DNA from: Trochalopteron elliotii
Lineage: Eukaryota; Chordata; Aves; Passeriformes; Leiothrichidae
Reading direction: 5' to 3'
DNA: 64,000 nt
Assembly: GCA_024734555.1 (NCBI GenBank)
Contig: JANPWX010020199.1
Span: 1 to 64,000 of the forward strand
The notes under the pieces are model-generated. The model was not told where the DNA came from and did not search any database. It saw nothing but the letters and a program-made list of their open reading frames with translations. Every line of letters begins with the position of its first letter. The stretch's first letter is position 1. Of the stretch, positions 12,301-24,562 are shown one piece after another. The translations under genes and the position numbers were made by a program.

Positions 12301-12868
12301 AATAATAGGTATTTGATAACAAATAAGTATGTAACAATAGTAAACAGCTAACAATAATAAAACTTCATTACCTGAAGTTGTAGTTCATCACTTGTTTCCA
12401 GCTACAAAATGCCTGCCAGAAATAGCTTTGCATGTTTCTGCATTCAACCTTACTGAAATTCATTGATGTTCAAATGGCCTGAGGGTGAAATTAATTAATT
12501 AAAAGAGCATAAAATTTTATCAGAAACAAAATAATTTTACTGCACATCATATCCAGAGTTTTAAAAAGAAGTTTCTTAAATGATTGACTTTTAGTGACTT
12601 TAAAAGTGATATTAGCTAGAACTTATGGGTATAATTGGTACTTTTCTCATTTTGACAGCTGTTGAGAGGATTTTACAGTAAGTAGCAAGGACAAAATATG
12701 TGGCTTCTCCTGAGAGTTTTATGTCTGTCAGTGGCAATTCTTACCATTTCAGGAGGCATGACTTTATGAATTGCTATGTTTGTATTTTGTTTCCATGTTT
12801 AGTCACAATAGCTGCTTTCTGCACCTCTCTGCTTCTTTTTCTTTGCATTGTTTGCTCTTGGTTTGCAG
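12301..12868. other. Unique sequence upstream of the candidate exon
   Basis: AT-rich sequence carries a small TTAATTAATTAA word near 12490-12502. From about 12780 to 12866 it becomes markedly pyrimidine-rich, which suits a splice acceptor polypyrimidine tract for the exon at 12869. No other feature was seen. Confidence 0.5.
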
Positions 12869-12951
12869 GTACTCCAACATTTAGAGATCTAGTAACTTTA
12901 CCCGTCTTTTCTTCTCCTCGTGTTGACATGATGAAGATGAAAGCACTCCAG
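12869..12951 (+). CDS. Candidate internal coding exon (83 bp), gene not identified
   Basis: The segment is preceded by a long polypyrimidine tract ending in GGTTTGCAG and followed by the donor GTAAAC after CCAG, so both splice sites are close to consensus. It enters in phase 1 (two bases, then 27 codons) and leaves in phase 0. The frame is open throughout and encodes TPTFRDLVTLPVFSSPRVD followed by MMKMKALQ. It keeps two CpG dinucleotides in a CpG-poor neighbourhood, which is mildly suggestive of constraint. The open frame continues about 170 bp upstream and 24 bp downstream into sequence that does not look coding, so a stand-alone 91-codon gene starting at 12700 is less likely than an internal exon. 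I do not recognise the peptide and assign no function. No partner exons were found in the window, so flanking introns would exceed 12 kb upstream and 50 kb downstream. Chance occurrence remains possible. Confidence 0.42.
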
Positions 12952-15900
12952 GTAAACAGTTTAATTTATCTTTGATGTACTGGAGTTTTATTAACTCAAT
13001 TATGATTTTGTGAATCAAAAAACTTGTTCTTATTCATGTATTTTCTGGATATCAATATATTTGCTTTCAAACCTTTCACAGTTTGAAGTTCATCTCTGTA
13101 CTAATAATTTTTTTTTTTTACTTCCTTTTTTTTCCTTAGCTGTCACATAGTTCTGTTATTTTCAGATAAGGTCAGTTGGATACCCAATACTATATGGTTT
13201 AATTGAGATACAAGCTAGAAGAGAAAGTGCAAGCACAGCAGGATGGAGCAGTGAAGACAAACTACTCTCAGCTAAGGGTTAGAGCTTTGGAGGTACAGGA
13301 TAGAAATAGGTATAAATGCCCAGGAGGGATACGGGAAAGAACTGCAGAATCATGAGATTTCAATTTTTGGAAACAACTATAGATGCCTTTCAGCTTGGAA
13401 TAGTAACTGATAATAAATGTTACCTTGTGGACAGTTGTTTAGATCAGATCACTGTGGCTGATGTGTGGCCTCAAAGAGGCACAAAGACATTGAATAACGT
13501 GTTACAGGGCAAAGCCAGTGTACATCACAAGATCTCCATGTGGTAAAACATGGAGATTGTCCATCTCCAAAATTGTACAGGAGTGATGTGTTATATTGGC
13601 TTCAAATTGCACTTGCATTGTTTTACTGTCCTAGGTGACCCGGATTTGAAGTCTGTGCTTGTTTAAAGATTATGAAAATTAATATCAGTTGTTTGTAGAG
13701 AACTTTTTTTGTGGTTGGAAAAAACGCAGCAATTAATCAGGAAATGAGACAGGAAAGAGGCTCAAATTATTCTTGTAGCAACCAGTCAAAGTCACTGGAG
13801 AAAAGATACTACTTTATATTCAAACCCATTAGCTATATGATGTTACGAATAAATATTGAAACTAGAGATGCCAATCACAATCCAAACCAAGCCTGAGAAG
13901 AAAACAGCCAAGGTGGCTAAGTAAGCACTGGTTCTAACTAAAGAGATGTAGATTCATACAGTTGGACTCAAGGAAATCATAGTTTTCTATTTCCAAGGAC
14001 TGTGTCATATTTGTGTGAAGAAAAGGTCTAAGATAAAGTAGGTCCATCAGGAAAGAATAAGTTGATCCTATGTATCAAGGCATAACTATTTGAAAGATGT
14101 TGCTCATGCTCAACTACTCATTAGTTTTCACACTGTTTTTCAGCTTGAGAAATTCCTTTTTTTGTCACCATGTACTTTTTTGGGGGTGAGGAAACTGGGC
14201 ACAAAAGTAAGCACCTAGAAATTGTTAATATAATACTGGACATTTTTGCTAGACTTGTGAAGGTAGTTCCTAATCTACCTCAAAGCTTACAGTCAGGTAA
14301 GATTTTCTGGGAATAGCAACCCTCTTTTGTCTATTCCTGATAGAAAACAAAGGCTTTTATGACTTTATAATGACACAATTTATTACTTTAGCTAACATCA
14401 ACTAAGCATTTGGCTAACTGAAGTAGGTAGTGAAAGATGTTTGCGGTAGTACAAATATGTGTTTGGGACAAGGTAGTTTAAAAGTCACTAAAAGTTCAGA
14501 CGGTTCTGAAAGTTTCATTACCATATTCATTGCTACTTTTTGTCCAGTTCAATAATTTTTTCAAGCATACATCTTTCTTCATAGGGACAAATTAGACCTG
14601 ACTCTGTTTGATAAAATAAAGGGGAAGGAGAAAAGCCTAATCATGAATATCTCCTGAAGAGATAAGTTTGCTTTTTTCAAGCAGGGGGAACTCACGTCCA
14701 CTTTACTTGCATATTGCAATTGGTTCTATAAAAAGAGGAAAAATACATAGCTGAAAAGAAAAGCCAAAAAATCTTTCATGTTTGCAAAAAATAATATAAT
14801 TAATGTAACCTGTATTATTCATTATTAAACCAATTCTTACGTTCCTTACATAGCTATGTAAATGATAGGGAAGATCATTGTCAATCTCACTAGGCACTTG
14901 CATAGCATATATGAAAATGTTTGTAAGCCAGGATGCTGTGGGAGAAGAGACTCTTCTGCCTGTTTCTCACATTGATGTTTTACATTGGAGCAAGCTGCTG
15001 CTCAGATATTTGACATAGAGTGATTTGACTGAAATGCTGATTTATTTCACAAGGTCTGACATGCCTGCAACAGATGAGGAGTACATGGTACACAGTAGTG
15101 AAATTAAATATAGCTATATATTGTAAAGCAGAGCCCTGTTTTAGTTGAAAACCTGCCAAAGTAATGAAAAAAACCTGAGACGTTCCTAAATTATAAATAA
15201 TCTCTGACAATAGATGGGTAAAGTTTCGTAGTTAATTCCTATCCTTAAATGCAAAATTGATCAACATTGTTTATTCTATTCTTCTCAGTCCCGATGTTAT
15301 GGGAGACTTCAGCACATCAATTTATGATGGTTTTTCAAGGACAAAACCTATTCTTAAAAGTAATGCTGCAGGTCTGGCAAACTCAGTACATTGTGCAGTT
15401 CAGTGGCTGGGGTTGGAGGATCATGTCTTATAACTCTAGATCTTTTACTACATTTTCAAAATAGTGATCTGGTTCTTAAGCTATGTGGTTTAGCTACTGT
15501 GTTGTTAGTTACACCTGCAAGGTCACAGAACAGTATGCAATGTTAAATTTCACACAGCACATGATGAAACGTTAAGGCTATTAAAACTGTTTTAATATAG
15601 TGTTCCTGAAAGTTCCATTTCAAAGGAAAATGAAACAGAAAATCTCCCTGGAAATAGTTGAGTTTTAAAACATCTAAACCCCTTACTTTATCTTTTGTAC
15701 AGTAGGATGACAGGATAGGATGGAAGAATTTCCCCACCTTCCTAATTTTCTTGCTTTCTAGAAATTATGGTAAACAAGAAAATTTCAAACATTTTTCTTT
15801 GGCTTGAACACATTCAACATAGTACCCATCAATATTAATTTGAAAGAGGTCATGTCTACATTTGTTTTGTTGAAATTATGCGTGATATTGTAAAAGACAA

Positions 15901-17095
15901 ATAGGTGTTAGGACAGAAGACAAATATTTGCAAACTCTTTTCATGAATTTTCTTTCCTCAATTTAATACAGGCTGCGATGCTAGTGGTTTGTGAATCCTT
16001 TATAAACTGAATAGTCTGCATGAAATTTTATATCACAGTATACAAGACAATCAAAGGTAAAAGATACAAAATATTCTCCAAATTCTTGGGGACCATAAAA
16101 CCCAGATTTATATCCTTGGTACCTTCATGCAATTTTACTAGTGACTCACATCAAGGTGTACAAGAAAATTTTAGTTGCGTGGATTTTGATTTAAGAAATT
16201 ATCTGGCTTTTTTCATTACCTCAGTTTAGAATTCTCCCTACCCAAAGACACTTACGAAATCCCAAATGTCCCCAGTGGTTTGGTGAAACATAATTCATTC
16301 AGTGACTAGGACATTGTGCTGTTCTCAGTCTATTTCCTCTCTGTTTGCTGATGTCACCGTGAGGTGTCAATTAAAGATGATATGTGCGAATCTTTTACGT
16401 TGATAATGAGATAAAAGAAAAGGTTGCAAAACACAAGGTCATAGTTCCACAATTAAGGATTAAATAAATGAAGATGATTTATGGAGGAAAAGCAGGGAAG
16501 ATAGAAATGGAATGCCCTGATTAATTTATTCACTTAAACACATCCTGCTTAGATGCAACACAGCAGCTCCTCTGTTAGGGGTGTACAGAAAAATTTTATG
16601 CACATTACCTGACACATGACAAATTGTTTCACTGACAAGAAATGGAGCTCATTCTGAGTTGGAGATGTACACATAACAACAGATAACTGTAAAAGATTCA
16701 CTCCTGAGTTAGCTAAGGGACTCACAGGAAAAGATGAAGATAACACAATACCCACCCTACAAAATGTATTGTCAAAGAGATAGTTACCAAGCAGTTACAC
16801 ACACCCCCTCGGCCCCCTGCAAAGTAGAGGAGGAGTGTGAGAAATACAGTCCAATAATCAGAAACTGGAGAAAATAAGTGGGATCAAGAAAAGGAGACAA
16901 ATTTCTTTCTTCTACAATCCAGAATAACTTGTCTAAATAAGATAGCCTCAATTGATCCCTGTTTGCTTTCAGTCAGGTCAACTGGCAGACATGGCCTACT
17001 TCATACTCACTAATTCTTATTCTAGACAAAGGCTGATTCAGAAGAAAGAAATCTGGCTCAGTTTTGGCTGGCAAAATCCTCCCTCAGAGAATTTA
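12952..17095. other. Unique AT-rich sequence, possible intron
   Basis: If the preceding exon is real this would be intron. A short T-run lies at 13111-13120. Open frames of 60-76 codons occur on both strands (for example 13316-13546 plus and 14980-15210 minus), but none is recognisable. No mobile element was seen. Confidence 0.5.
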
Positions 17096-17798
17096 GGTAG
17101 AATTCTAAATTGGTCTGGTTTGAGAGGGACACTCTAAGGTCACCTAGTTCAAAGCTCTGCAATTAGCATCATTCTACATCTTCAAATAGCTAAAGCTGCT
17201 CAGAGCCCTCTCTGACGTGACCTTGAGTATTTGCAGGGATGAGGCACCCACTTACTTTCTGGGCAATCTATCCAATATCTCAGTACTCGCATGGTAAAAT
17301 GCTTATTCCTCTTGTCTAGTCTGAATCTATCTTCTTTTAGTCTAAAACCACTTCTCCTATTTCTTTAGGGCCTGCTTAACTCTTTCCTCATCTTTCTTAT
17401 ATATGCCCTTTAAGTACTGAAGTAGCACAATAAAATCTCCTCAGAACCTTCTCATTTCTAGGCTGAGCAGCCCCAGTGCTTTCAGCCTTTGCTCACAGAC
17501 AGGTGGCACAGGTCTTTGATCATATTTTGTGTTCTTCCCCCAGACATGCTCCAATAGTCAACGCCATTCCAGTGCTGAAAATTCCAGAGCTGGATGCAGC
17601 ACTCCAGGTGAGGTCTCACCAAGATGATGTGGAGGGGCAAAATCTGCTCCTTGCCCTGCTGCCCAAATTGCTCTGGATGCATCTCATGACAGGTTTGACT
17701 TTCTGGGCTTTGATCATTCACTAAGACCTCCACATCCTCCTTCAGCAGAGCTACTCCCAATCTGTTAATCCCACAGCATTTGTTGGTACTGGGGATTC
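17096..17798 (-). mobile_element. CR1-type LINE, 5'-truncated 3' end
   Basis: The plus strand reads as the antisense of a CR1 3' end. It begins with a degraded terminal part (CTGGTTTGAGAGGGACAC followed by CACCTAGTTCAA), passes through the conserved CTAGGCTGAGCAGCCCCAG block, and continues into the end of the reverse-transcriptase ORF. On the minus strand the frame at 17482-17760 contains ILPLHIILVRPHLECCIQLW and upstream ALLKEDVEVLVND. These match the known CR1 ORF2 C-terminal pattern of a valine- and leucine-rich block followed by LVRPHLEYCVQ. Truncation at about 17798 is typical of CR1 retrotransposition. Many substitutions and internal stops make it an old, dead copy. Confidence 0.9.
17482..17760 (-). 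pseudogene. Relic of CR1 ORF2 C-terminal end
   Basis: This 92-codon minus-strand frame covers the last part of the CR1 reverse-transcriptase ORF, downstream of the catalytic region. The best-preserved block is the LVRPHLE motif near the middle. Downstream the similarity falls off and the frame has drifted. The endonuclease and catalytic reverse-transcriptase domains are absent because the element is 5'-truncated. It is not expected to encode a functional protein. Confidence 0.8.
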
Positions 17799-20700
17799 AA
17801 TAAATTAAATTAACAAAGTAAATTACCTGCCCCTCTTCATAACAATTACATCTTCAATGCCTCTGCAGGCCCTCTGAAAAGAGTTTTGCCATATTTTCTC
17901 AGTAGACAAAGTGAAGCTAGAAAATAATTTCCTGCAGATATTGCTGCAATACAATTAATGCACTGACTGACCAGAGCTGGAAGAGGGCCCTGAAAGACGT
18001 TTTCTGCATCTTGTGCTTCAACCTGCATTCCACCAGGAACTCTCAGAACTATTTACTGCCTTCCTGTGGACAGGCCTACCTAACTGTCTGAGGACAGTTC
18101 ACCTACAAAGAAACATCAGATTTGTCTTTGGTAAAGAGTACAGGTAAACACCAGATTCAGGCAAAATTTTTTGTTAGATTGGTTAAGGGAGCAAATGAAA
18201 ACAAAAAAGCTTTTGGGTGCAGAACCTCTTCTTCTTACCACAAGATTTCTGTTTTCAGCTGATCAGAGGAAAATTATTTCCTCTCTGAGTAAATTTTGCT
18301 TGGCTGACTTCCTTACGCCATGTTGCCTGCAACAATATAATTAACAAAAAGCCAAAATCCCCACCCTGGGTAAAAAAAAATTGTTTATAGCAATCTCAGT
18401 TATCATTGATGTTTTACAATTTTTCTATTGTCTTTCTGTTTATGGAACATGGTGGGCACAGAAGTGTGAATTCAAAGACTAGGACAATCCTTTCTCCCCC
18501 TTCCTCTCAAGCATGTTTTGTGGAATACATCCTATTTTTTTTTATTTTGCTTAAGTAAACATTGAGCACCAAGACATGTTTGATTGCCAGTTGCAGACTT
18601 CACCATCCTACATACAAATATATCAATCAACTTTTAGTTTAAATTTTACATAAAATCAGAATTATACATTAATCCTAGAACTTCTAGTCAGTTTAATAGC
18701 TTCTTAAAGGAGGTGAGTGAAATGATGGATGCTTGTCAATGGTGGGATCCCCAGAAAATATGTACAGAAACCATCCTAATACTTATAAGGGAAACGCAAG
18801 ACGAGATGACTTAAGAAAATGAACCCCCAAATGAATGATCATTTACATTGAAACATCTGCATAGTGTATGTGTATCTGTATCTGTAAATAAATACATATA
18901 TTTACACATGCATAGACATATATATAAGTGTATATCCCTGCGTCTTTTTATATACATTTATTGTGTGTATACATAGGCCAGATAGTTCTGCTTTTCCTCA
19001 TAAAACCCAGTTCTTCAATTCAGTAGCAGCCAAGGAAGGAAAGGTTTTCAGAGAAGTTTTTAATCCTGAATCTGAACCTTTTTTCTCCTTCCTCCAGCTC
19101 TTCTACCATAGATAACAAGAACATGTACATGTCTTTAAGAGCTCTCCAGGTAGCTGATAGTCAGAGCTTTCAAGCTGCTCTCTTTGTGTCCTAGAGCTGG
19201 TGTCTGACTTTTTCCTGTCTCTCTTGTCACCTGAACACCAATTTTGCTTTTTTATTCTGATGAATTTCAACCACTTGTGAATAAGATTTTGCCCTTCTGG
19301 GATCTTCTCAATTACCCCTCCCTCCCCCTGCCCCTCCCATTTTATAGCAAACCTCACTGCTGTATTTGAAGCCATTGACACACTGTTTCACCACATATTC
19401 ACTTCTCTGCACAGAAAATCCCTTTGGGTCAAGAGTAAGACCCACTGTTTCTTTTTTATACGAAAGAGATTTTTTAAACTCTGCAGAAACTCTACAATTT
19501 CTGAAGCAAGGGCATTAATAAAAATGTTCACTACTTTCTGTGGAAAGTCAAAATGTGAAATAATATGACTCTTGGATGTTTTGAATATAGTTTTCCTACA
19601 TGTTTTAAAACTGTTCATACATAATAAAGCAGAATAGTAGATGTATGTGTTCATTATTGCTCCAAATGAACTTCTATTTTTACAAGGCTGGGATGAAACA
19701 TTGAAGAGTTTGGAATCTGCAGTAAAGACCATGTGAAGTCATGTTACCATTTCAATTTGTAAAGTTATTGTTTTCTTTCTGTGATTAGAAGTGATTCTTG
19801 AAGAAAACTTCTCTTTCTGTTGTGTTCACAATTTATGATTTACATATACCTGTCAGGAGAGGAACAGCAACAAAATGTTCGTACTAATAATAAACTGTAG
19901 TATCAGGTTTACAGCAAATATATGTACTAATTCGTCATTGTGTGGAATATAAAATGACAAGAATAAGGTTTATTGGATTGCCCTTTCTTTGTATTTTAGT
20001 AGATGGTAAACTATGCATCAAACTGAACTCTTTACTTGTAATTACTGAAGCAAATAGCCAGTTTAGTTACTCTCATGAGTAATGACTTACTGAATCTAGT
20101 CCATAAATAACTGACATCTACTACCTTGAAGCTTCTCTTTCTACTTGGTAAAAATTGTTGCCTTTCAGGCAAAACAAATGGGGATAGGAATATATTTTGC
20201 AAAGGTGATGAAGCCCTTCACAAGTCAGGATAGCTACAACTGGCACATACTGTGGAATCCTGAGGAAGGTCAGGCAGGAGTCAGTTTTTTTTGCATTTTG
20301 ATCCATTTTCTAACCCTACATAAAGAAAATAAAAGAAATTTTATTTTCTTTCTGATTCTGACTTTGCTTTCAAAGGTATTGGGTGACATTTTCAATCTGA
20401 CATTCTTAGCACATCTTGTACTCTAGCCAACTGTTTGACAAAGGAATAAAGGCATCATATCACCACAGCAGTAACCCTACCTTTTCCTATTATGCAAGAA
20501 ACAACCTTCTATTAGGCAAAGATTTCCAAGATATTTCTATGATCTACAAATTATGGATGCAGAGAGATGGGGCTTCCTGAGATACAAAAAAATTACACAA
20601 GTGAGTAAGAGTGAAATGGCTCACCAAATAAATGAGCTTTGATTGATTTTTCTGATCTTTCAAATCATAAACAATATGAGATTAGGACCTGGAAATTCTG

Positions 20701-21395
20701 GATTAACTCCTAGTATATCTGTGAACTCGGGTTCATTAACAGAATTTCTCGTCTTCTCCTTGTAAGTATAGATAAAAGACCCTTTCTTTGAGCTCTGCCT
20801 AATGCTGTTGAAAATCTTGCCAGTTAAATTAAATACCTTTAAATAAATTTACCTCCAATAGTATGTGTAACTTTAATTTCTGTAAGTGTTGCAACCTAAG
20901 CTGATTTTGTCTATGAATAAATAGTTTCCCATCGCAATAAATATTTTCAATATAAGGCATGTTTACATCTTTTACATTAGGCTTCTCACTGAAGGATTAC
21001 CTTCCAAGAATCACAAAACTTATAGAATATATAGTGTATTTTAATGTGTATAAATGTGAATTATATAGGCGGGAAAGGATCTCATTCTACTGAAACTCAT
21101 GAGTCATTCTGCACTGAGCCAGAGGCTGAGCATTTAAATGAAAGCACAGGGATGTTCATCTTGTCTTTTACCAGAGGTGATCTTGATATTTCTTTTAGTT
21201 TGTCCACATCTCTGATAAGTGAGCCAGCAGGAGTTTTACTGTTTCTAGGCTAACAGCAAAGGAAATAGAAATACCATAACTGCTGCCCTGCATGTGACAG
21301 TCAATTTGAAATTCTGCACTTCAGATCCCCACACTGAGCTGTAAATTGCTGTCTCCACTGTGTCAGACAATAAGAATATCTGTAGGTCTATATTA
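17799..21395. other. Unique AT-rich sequence with a TA/TG-rich patch
   Basis: Around 18866-18975 there is an imperfect TA/TG/CA-rich low-complexity patch (repeated GTGTAT, ATATAT and ACATA words). The 114-codon minus frame at 19388-19732 and the 93-codon plus frame at 20145-20426 are unrecognised and lack clear splice signals. No mobile element was assigned. Confidence 0.5.
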
Positions 21396-21508
21396 GAGGA
21401 AAGAGAAAATAAAGAGAGAAAGAAAAATAAAGAGAAATAAAAATAAAAATAAAAATAAAAATAAAAATAAAAAGGAAAGGAAGGAAGGAAGGAAGGAAGG
21501 AAGGAAGG
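21396..21508. repeat. Purine-rich microsatellite: (AAAAT)n then (GGAA)n
   Basis: The plus strand becomes almost purely purine from about 21396. It carries AGAGAA words, then an (AAAAT)n array (about 21434-21473), then perfect GGAA repeats up to the first N at 21509. It is the left flank of a microsatellite that breaks the assembly. Confidence 0.95.
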
Positions 21509-21906
21509 NNNNNNNNNNNNNNNNNNNNNNNNNNNNNNNNNNNNNNNNNNNNNNNNNNNNNNNNNNNNNNNNNNNNNNNNNNNNNNNNNNNNNNNNNNNN
21601 NNNNNNNNNNNNNNNNNNNNNNNNNNNNNNNNNNNNNNNNNNNNNNNNNNNNNNNNNNNNNNNNNNNNNNNNNNNNNNNNNNNNNNNNNNNNNNNNNNNN
21701 NNNNNNNNNNNNNNNNNNNNNNNNNNNNNNNNNNNNNNNNNNNNNNNNNNNNNNNNNNNNNNNNNNNNNNNNNNNNNNNNNNNNNNNNNNNNNNNNNNNN
21801 NNNNNNNNNNNNNNNNNNNNNNNNNNNNNNNNNNNNNNNNNNNNNNNNNNNNNNNNNNNNNNNNNNNNNNNNNNNNNNNNNNNNNNNNNNNNNNNNNNNN
21901 NNNNNN
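21509..21906. other. Assembly gap (398 N)
   Basis: Bases are N. The left side ends in GGAA repeats and the right side begins in GAAA repeats, so the missing sequence is almost certainly more of the same polypurine microsatellite. The number of Ns may be an estimate and not the true length. Confidence 0.98.
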
Positions 21907-22091
<185 letters not shown>

Positions 22092-24509
22092 AATATTTGA
22101 AGATACAGGCTATACAGGGTTACAGGAATAAAGGCTTTTATTTGCTTCTTTGTTTCAGCTCGGTGAAATTGATGGGGTTTTTAATCAAGCAGAAATTTTT
22201 CTTGATTATTTGATGTATTAATTTTAATGTGTTTCGTAATTCTGTTCAATTGGGAGCCTTGTCTGTGTCTGAGCAGTCTTCTTCCTTCCATATTTCACTA
22301 GGACAAAAATCATGAAAAGCTATCCTTGATAAAATGATTAGTTTCCACATCCTTGGCAAAAACTTTATGCTTCAGATGTGCTGTTAGCATGACAGTTTTT
22401 CTTTCTTGTAGGAGTTATTCTTACAAGCAGCTCCTGTGTAGCTATACCTTAATATGCATTATTGCATCATTAATAATTTCACAGTGAAGACTTTTATGAT
22501 ATGCTGCTACCAGTAAATGTTTTTCTGGGGTTCTCAGTCTGTTGTCCTCTCAAGTAAACCATTTAATAACTTGAAACTTACTTTGTAGGAGAAGAGGCAC
22601 TGTGCAGCATTTGGAAATACATGAGTTACTGGTAGTGCTACATTAAATACATGAGTTACAGGAGCAGGAAGGGGAAACAGGGATGTAAAATGTTGAGCTG
22701 ATGCTTAAAATTCTTCTGGTGCCTTCCTTCACCAAAACGTATCCATTCCCAGTTGTTACATGGCATGATTTTGCATGCATACTTTTATGATTGACTGTCT
22801 TGGTAGTTCCTATACATTTTGATAGAGGTCAGCATGGTATTATCAGAAAACTTTTTATATTGTAATGTGTTTTAAATGAACAAGTAATATATCTAATCAT
22901 GACACAAGTATGCCTCAAGAAAGCATTAAATGTAGGAGGGGAGTGGATGACTTGACACAACCACAATCACAGGACTCTAAGAAGAGGTCAGTTACATGGT
23001 GCTTTCAAACCATAAGTTTGAAGGTCATGGTATTTAGCGCATATTTGGAATATATACTCTAAGGATGCTTTTTTTTATGTTTAGCACATATTCTTGATAT
23101 ATTTAATACATTTTTTCTTAGAATTATTATTATAGCTTTGTTGTACTCATGAAGGAAGAGAGATTGAGCAGGTGAAAGTTGCTAAGTTTGGTAGAAAGAA
23201 TTGATAGTGACTTGGGGAAAGAAATAGTGCATATGGGGAAGCAGAACTATGTAAGAGTAAAAAATGCAAGACGTGTTCTGAACTCAGATCAACAAAGAGC
23301 ATTTTTTTTTGGTTGGTTGTGGAGTTCTGTTTGTTTGTTTGTTTTTGTGGCAGTGGTGGTGGTATTGTTGTGCCTGCAGGAGATGGTTTGGGTTTTTCAA
23401 GAAAATTCTGTTCTCTAATTTGAGAAGTATATTTGGTTTTGCCATATATAAGGGGTGTGAAAATTTGACAGTCAGAAGCTTGAAGCTAGGGTAAGAAATA
23501 AAAGAAGAAGTGGTAGTAATCAAAATTGCATGTTATGAAAATGGTCAGTCTGTATAGTAGATACCTTGAAGATGTTTCGGAAATTGTGCTTTCTTTTGGA
23601 GAAACTAGACTTAAACAAAAGCATTGTATTAGGGAGGACCTACAAGTGATGAATGTGCTTTCTAGCTTAGACTATCATTTAAAATCCTGCTCAAAGGAGC
23701 AGGTTTCTGTAGAAATACCCTAAATGATAGCTGCATTTCTTGAAAATCTGTCAGAAAATCCATGAGAAACATTCCCCAGGTTTGAGCTTGATGAAGCAGC
23801 TAGAGATGTTTGTCAAAAAACATTTAGTGCCTGTGGCATGAAGGATTTAAGGACTCTCACAATATGAATGGCAATAAGGAGATGTCCAATTGGAAGCATT
23901 CTCAGAACATGTTTAGGTTATGTGCTGTGGGGGTTTGGATGAGTAGGGGCTTGATGAATGACCTGTTTTAGCAAGCCATGTATCCTTCATAACCATGCAA
24001 ACCAATCTAAAAATCCTCCTGGAGGCAATGTGCCAACCATATACTTGATCAGAGGATAATTTCTTTCTGTTATTCTTAATTTGTGCGTTCATTCCACATA
24101 ATCTCCTAATGACATTAACAAATGTTCAAAGTTGCCTCATCAAAATACCACATTTTAGATACTGCTGTTTAAATTGCAAAAGCAAGAAACAAAATTTGGG
24201 GAAAAGATTGGTTATAGAATGTGAATGCAAACTTAATTTGGCTCTTTTCTGACTGTATGAAAATATATTCATTAATTTTGTGATCCCCTGCCCTGTCCTT
24301 TAGTTTTGAACTTCCCAGCATGAAGAGGTTCATATCGTGGAAAGGAACTCAGTTTCATTCCTTGAAATTCTTTCCATAACCAGAATTTTAGGGAGAATAT
24401 TTAAGATTTTTATCCCAATCTCCAGCTGTCCAAGAAAATTAGAAGCAGATTGACCACCTGCACCTACTCATATAAAAACATGCTTTTGTTTGTGGGAGGA
24501 TTTGAAAGA
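22092..24509. other. Unique AT-rich sequence with two minor repeats
   Basis: A direct repeat of 18 bp (AAATACATGAGTTACWGG) occurs at 22615-22632 and 22645-22662. A T/G-rich low-complexity tract with a GTTT array lies at 23301-23376. The short frames over the latter are low-complexity. No gene or mobile element was recognised. Confidence 0.55.
23301..23376. repeat. T/G-rich low-complexity tract with (GTTT)n
   Basis: A poly(T) run is followed by GGTTGGTTG, then GTTT repeats, then GTGGTGG words. The tract is C-poor on the plus strand. It is the complement type of the A/C-rich tracts elsewhere in the window. Confidence 0.75.
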
Positions 24510-24562
24510 ATATTTTAAATATTTTAAATATTTTAAATATTTAAAATATTTTAAAATTTTAA
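24510..24562. repeat. AT-only palindromic tandem repeat, 10-bp period
   Basis: Three perfect copies of TATTTTAAAT-type decamers are followed by imperfect copies. The unit is close to self-complementary, so the block can form hairpins or cruciforms on either strand. It consists only of A and T. Confidence 0.85.

Noticed and set aside
11760..12390. Exact LTR ends and target-site duplication
   Set aside because: I compared several TG/CA candidates at both ends and found no matching 4-6 bp flanking duplication, so I left the boundaries approximate.
12700..12975. A stand-alone 91-codon plus-strand gene starting at the ATG at 12700
   Set aside because: The frame includes the splice acceptor tract and donor. 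Only 12869-12951 looks coding, and the upstream part is Phe/Leu/Cys-rich as expected from translated pyrimidine-rich intron.
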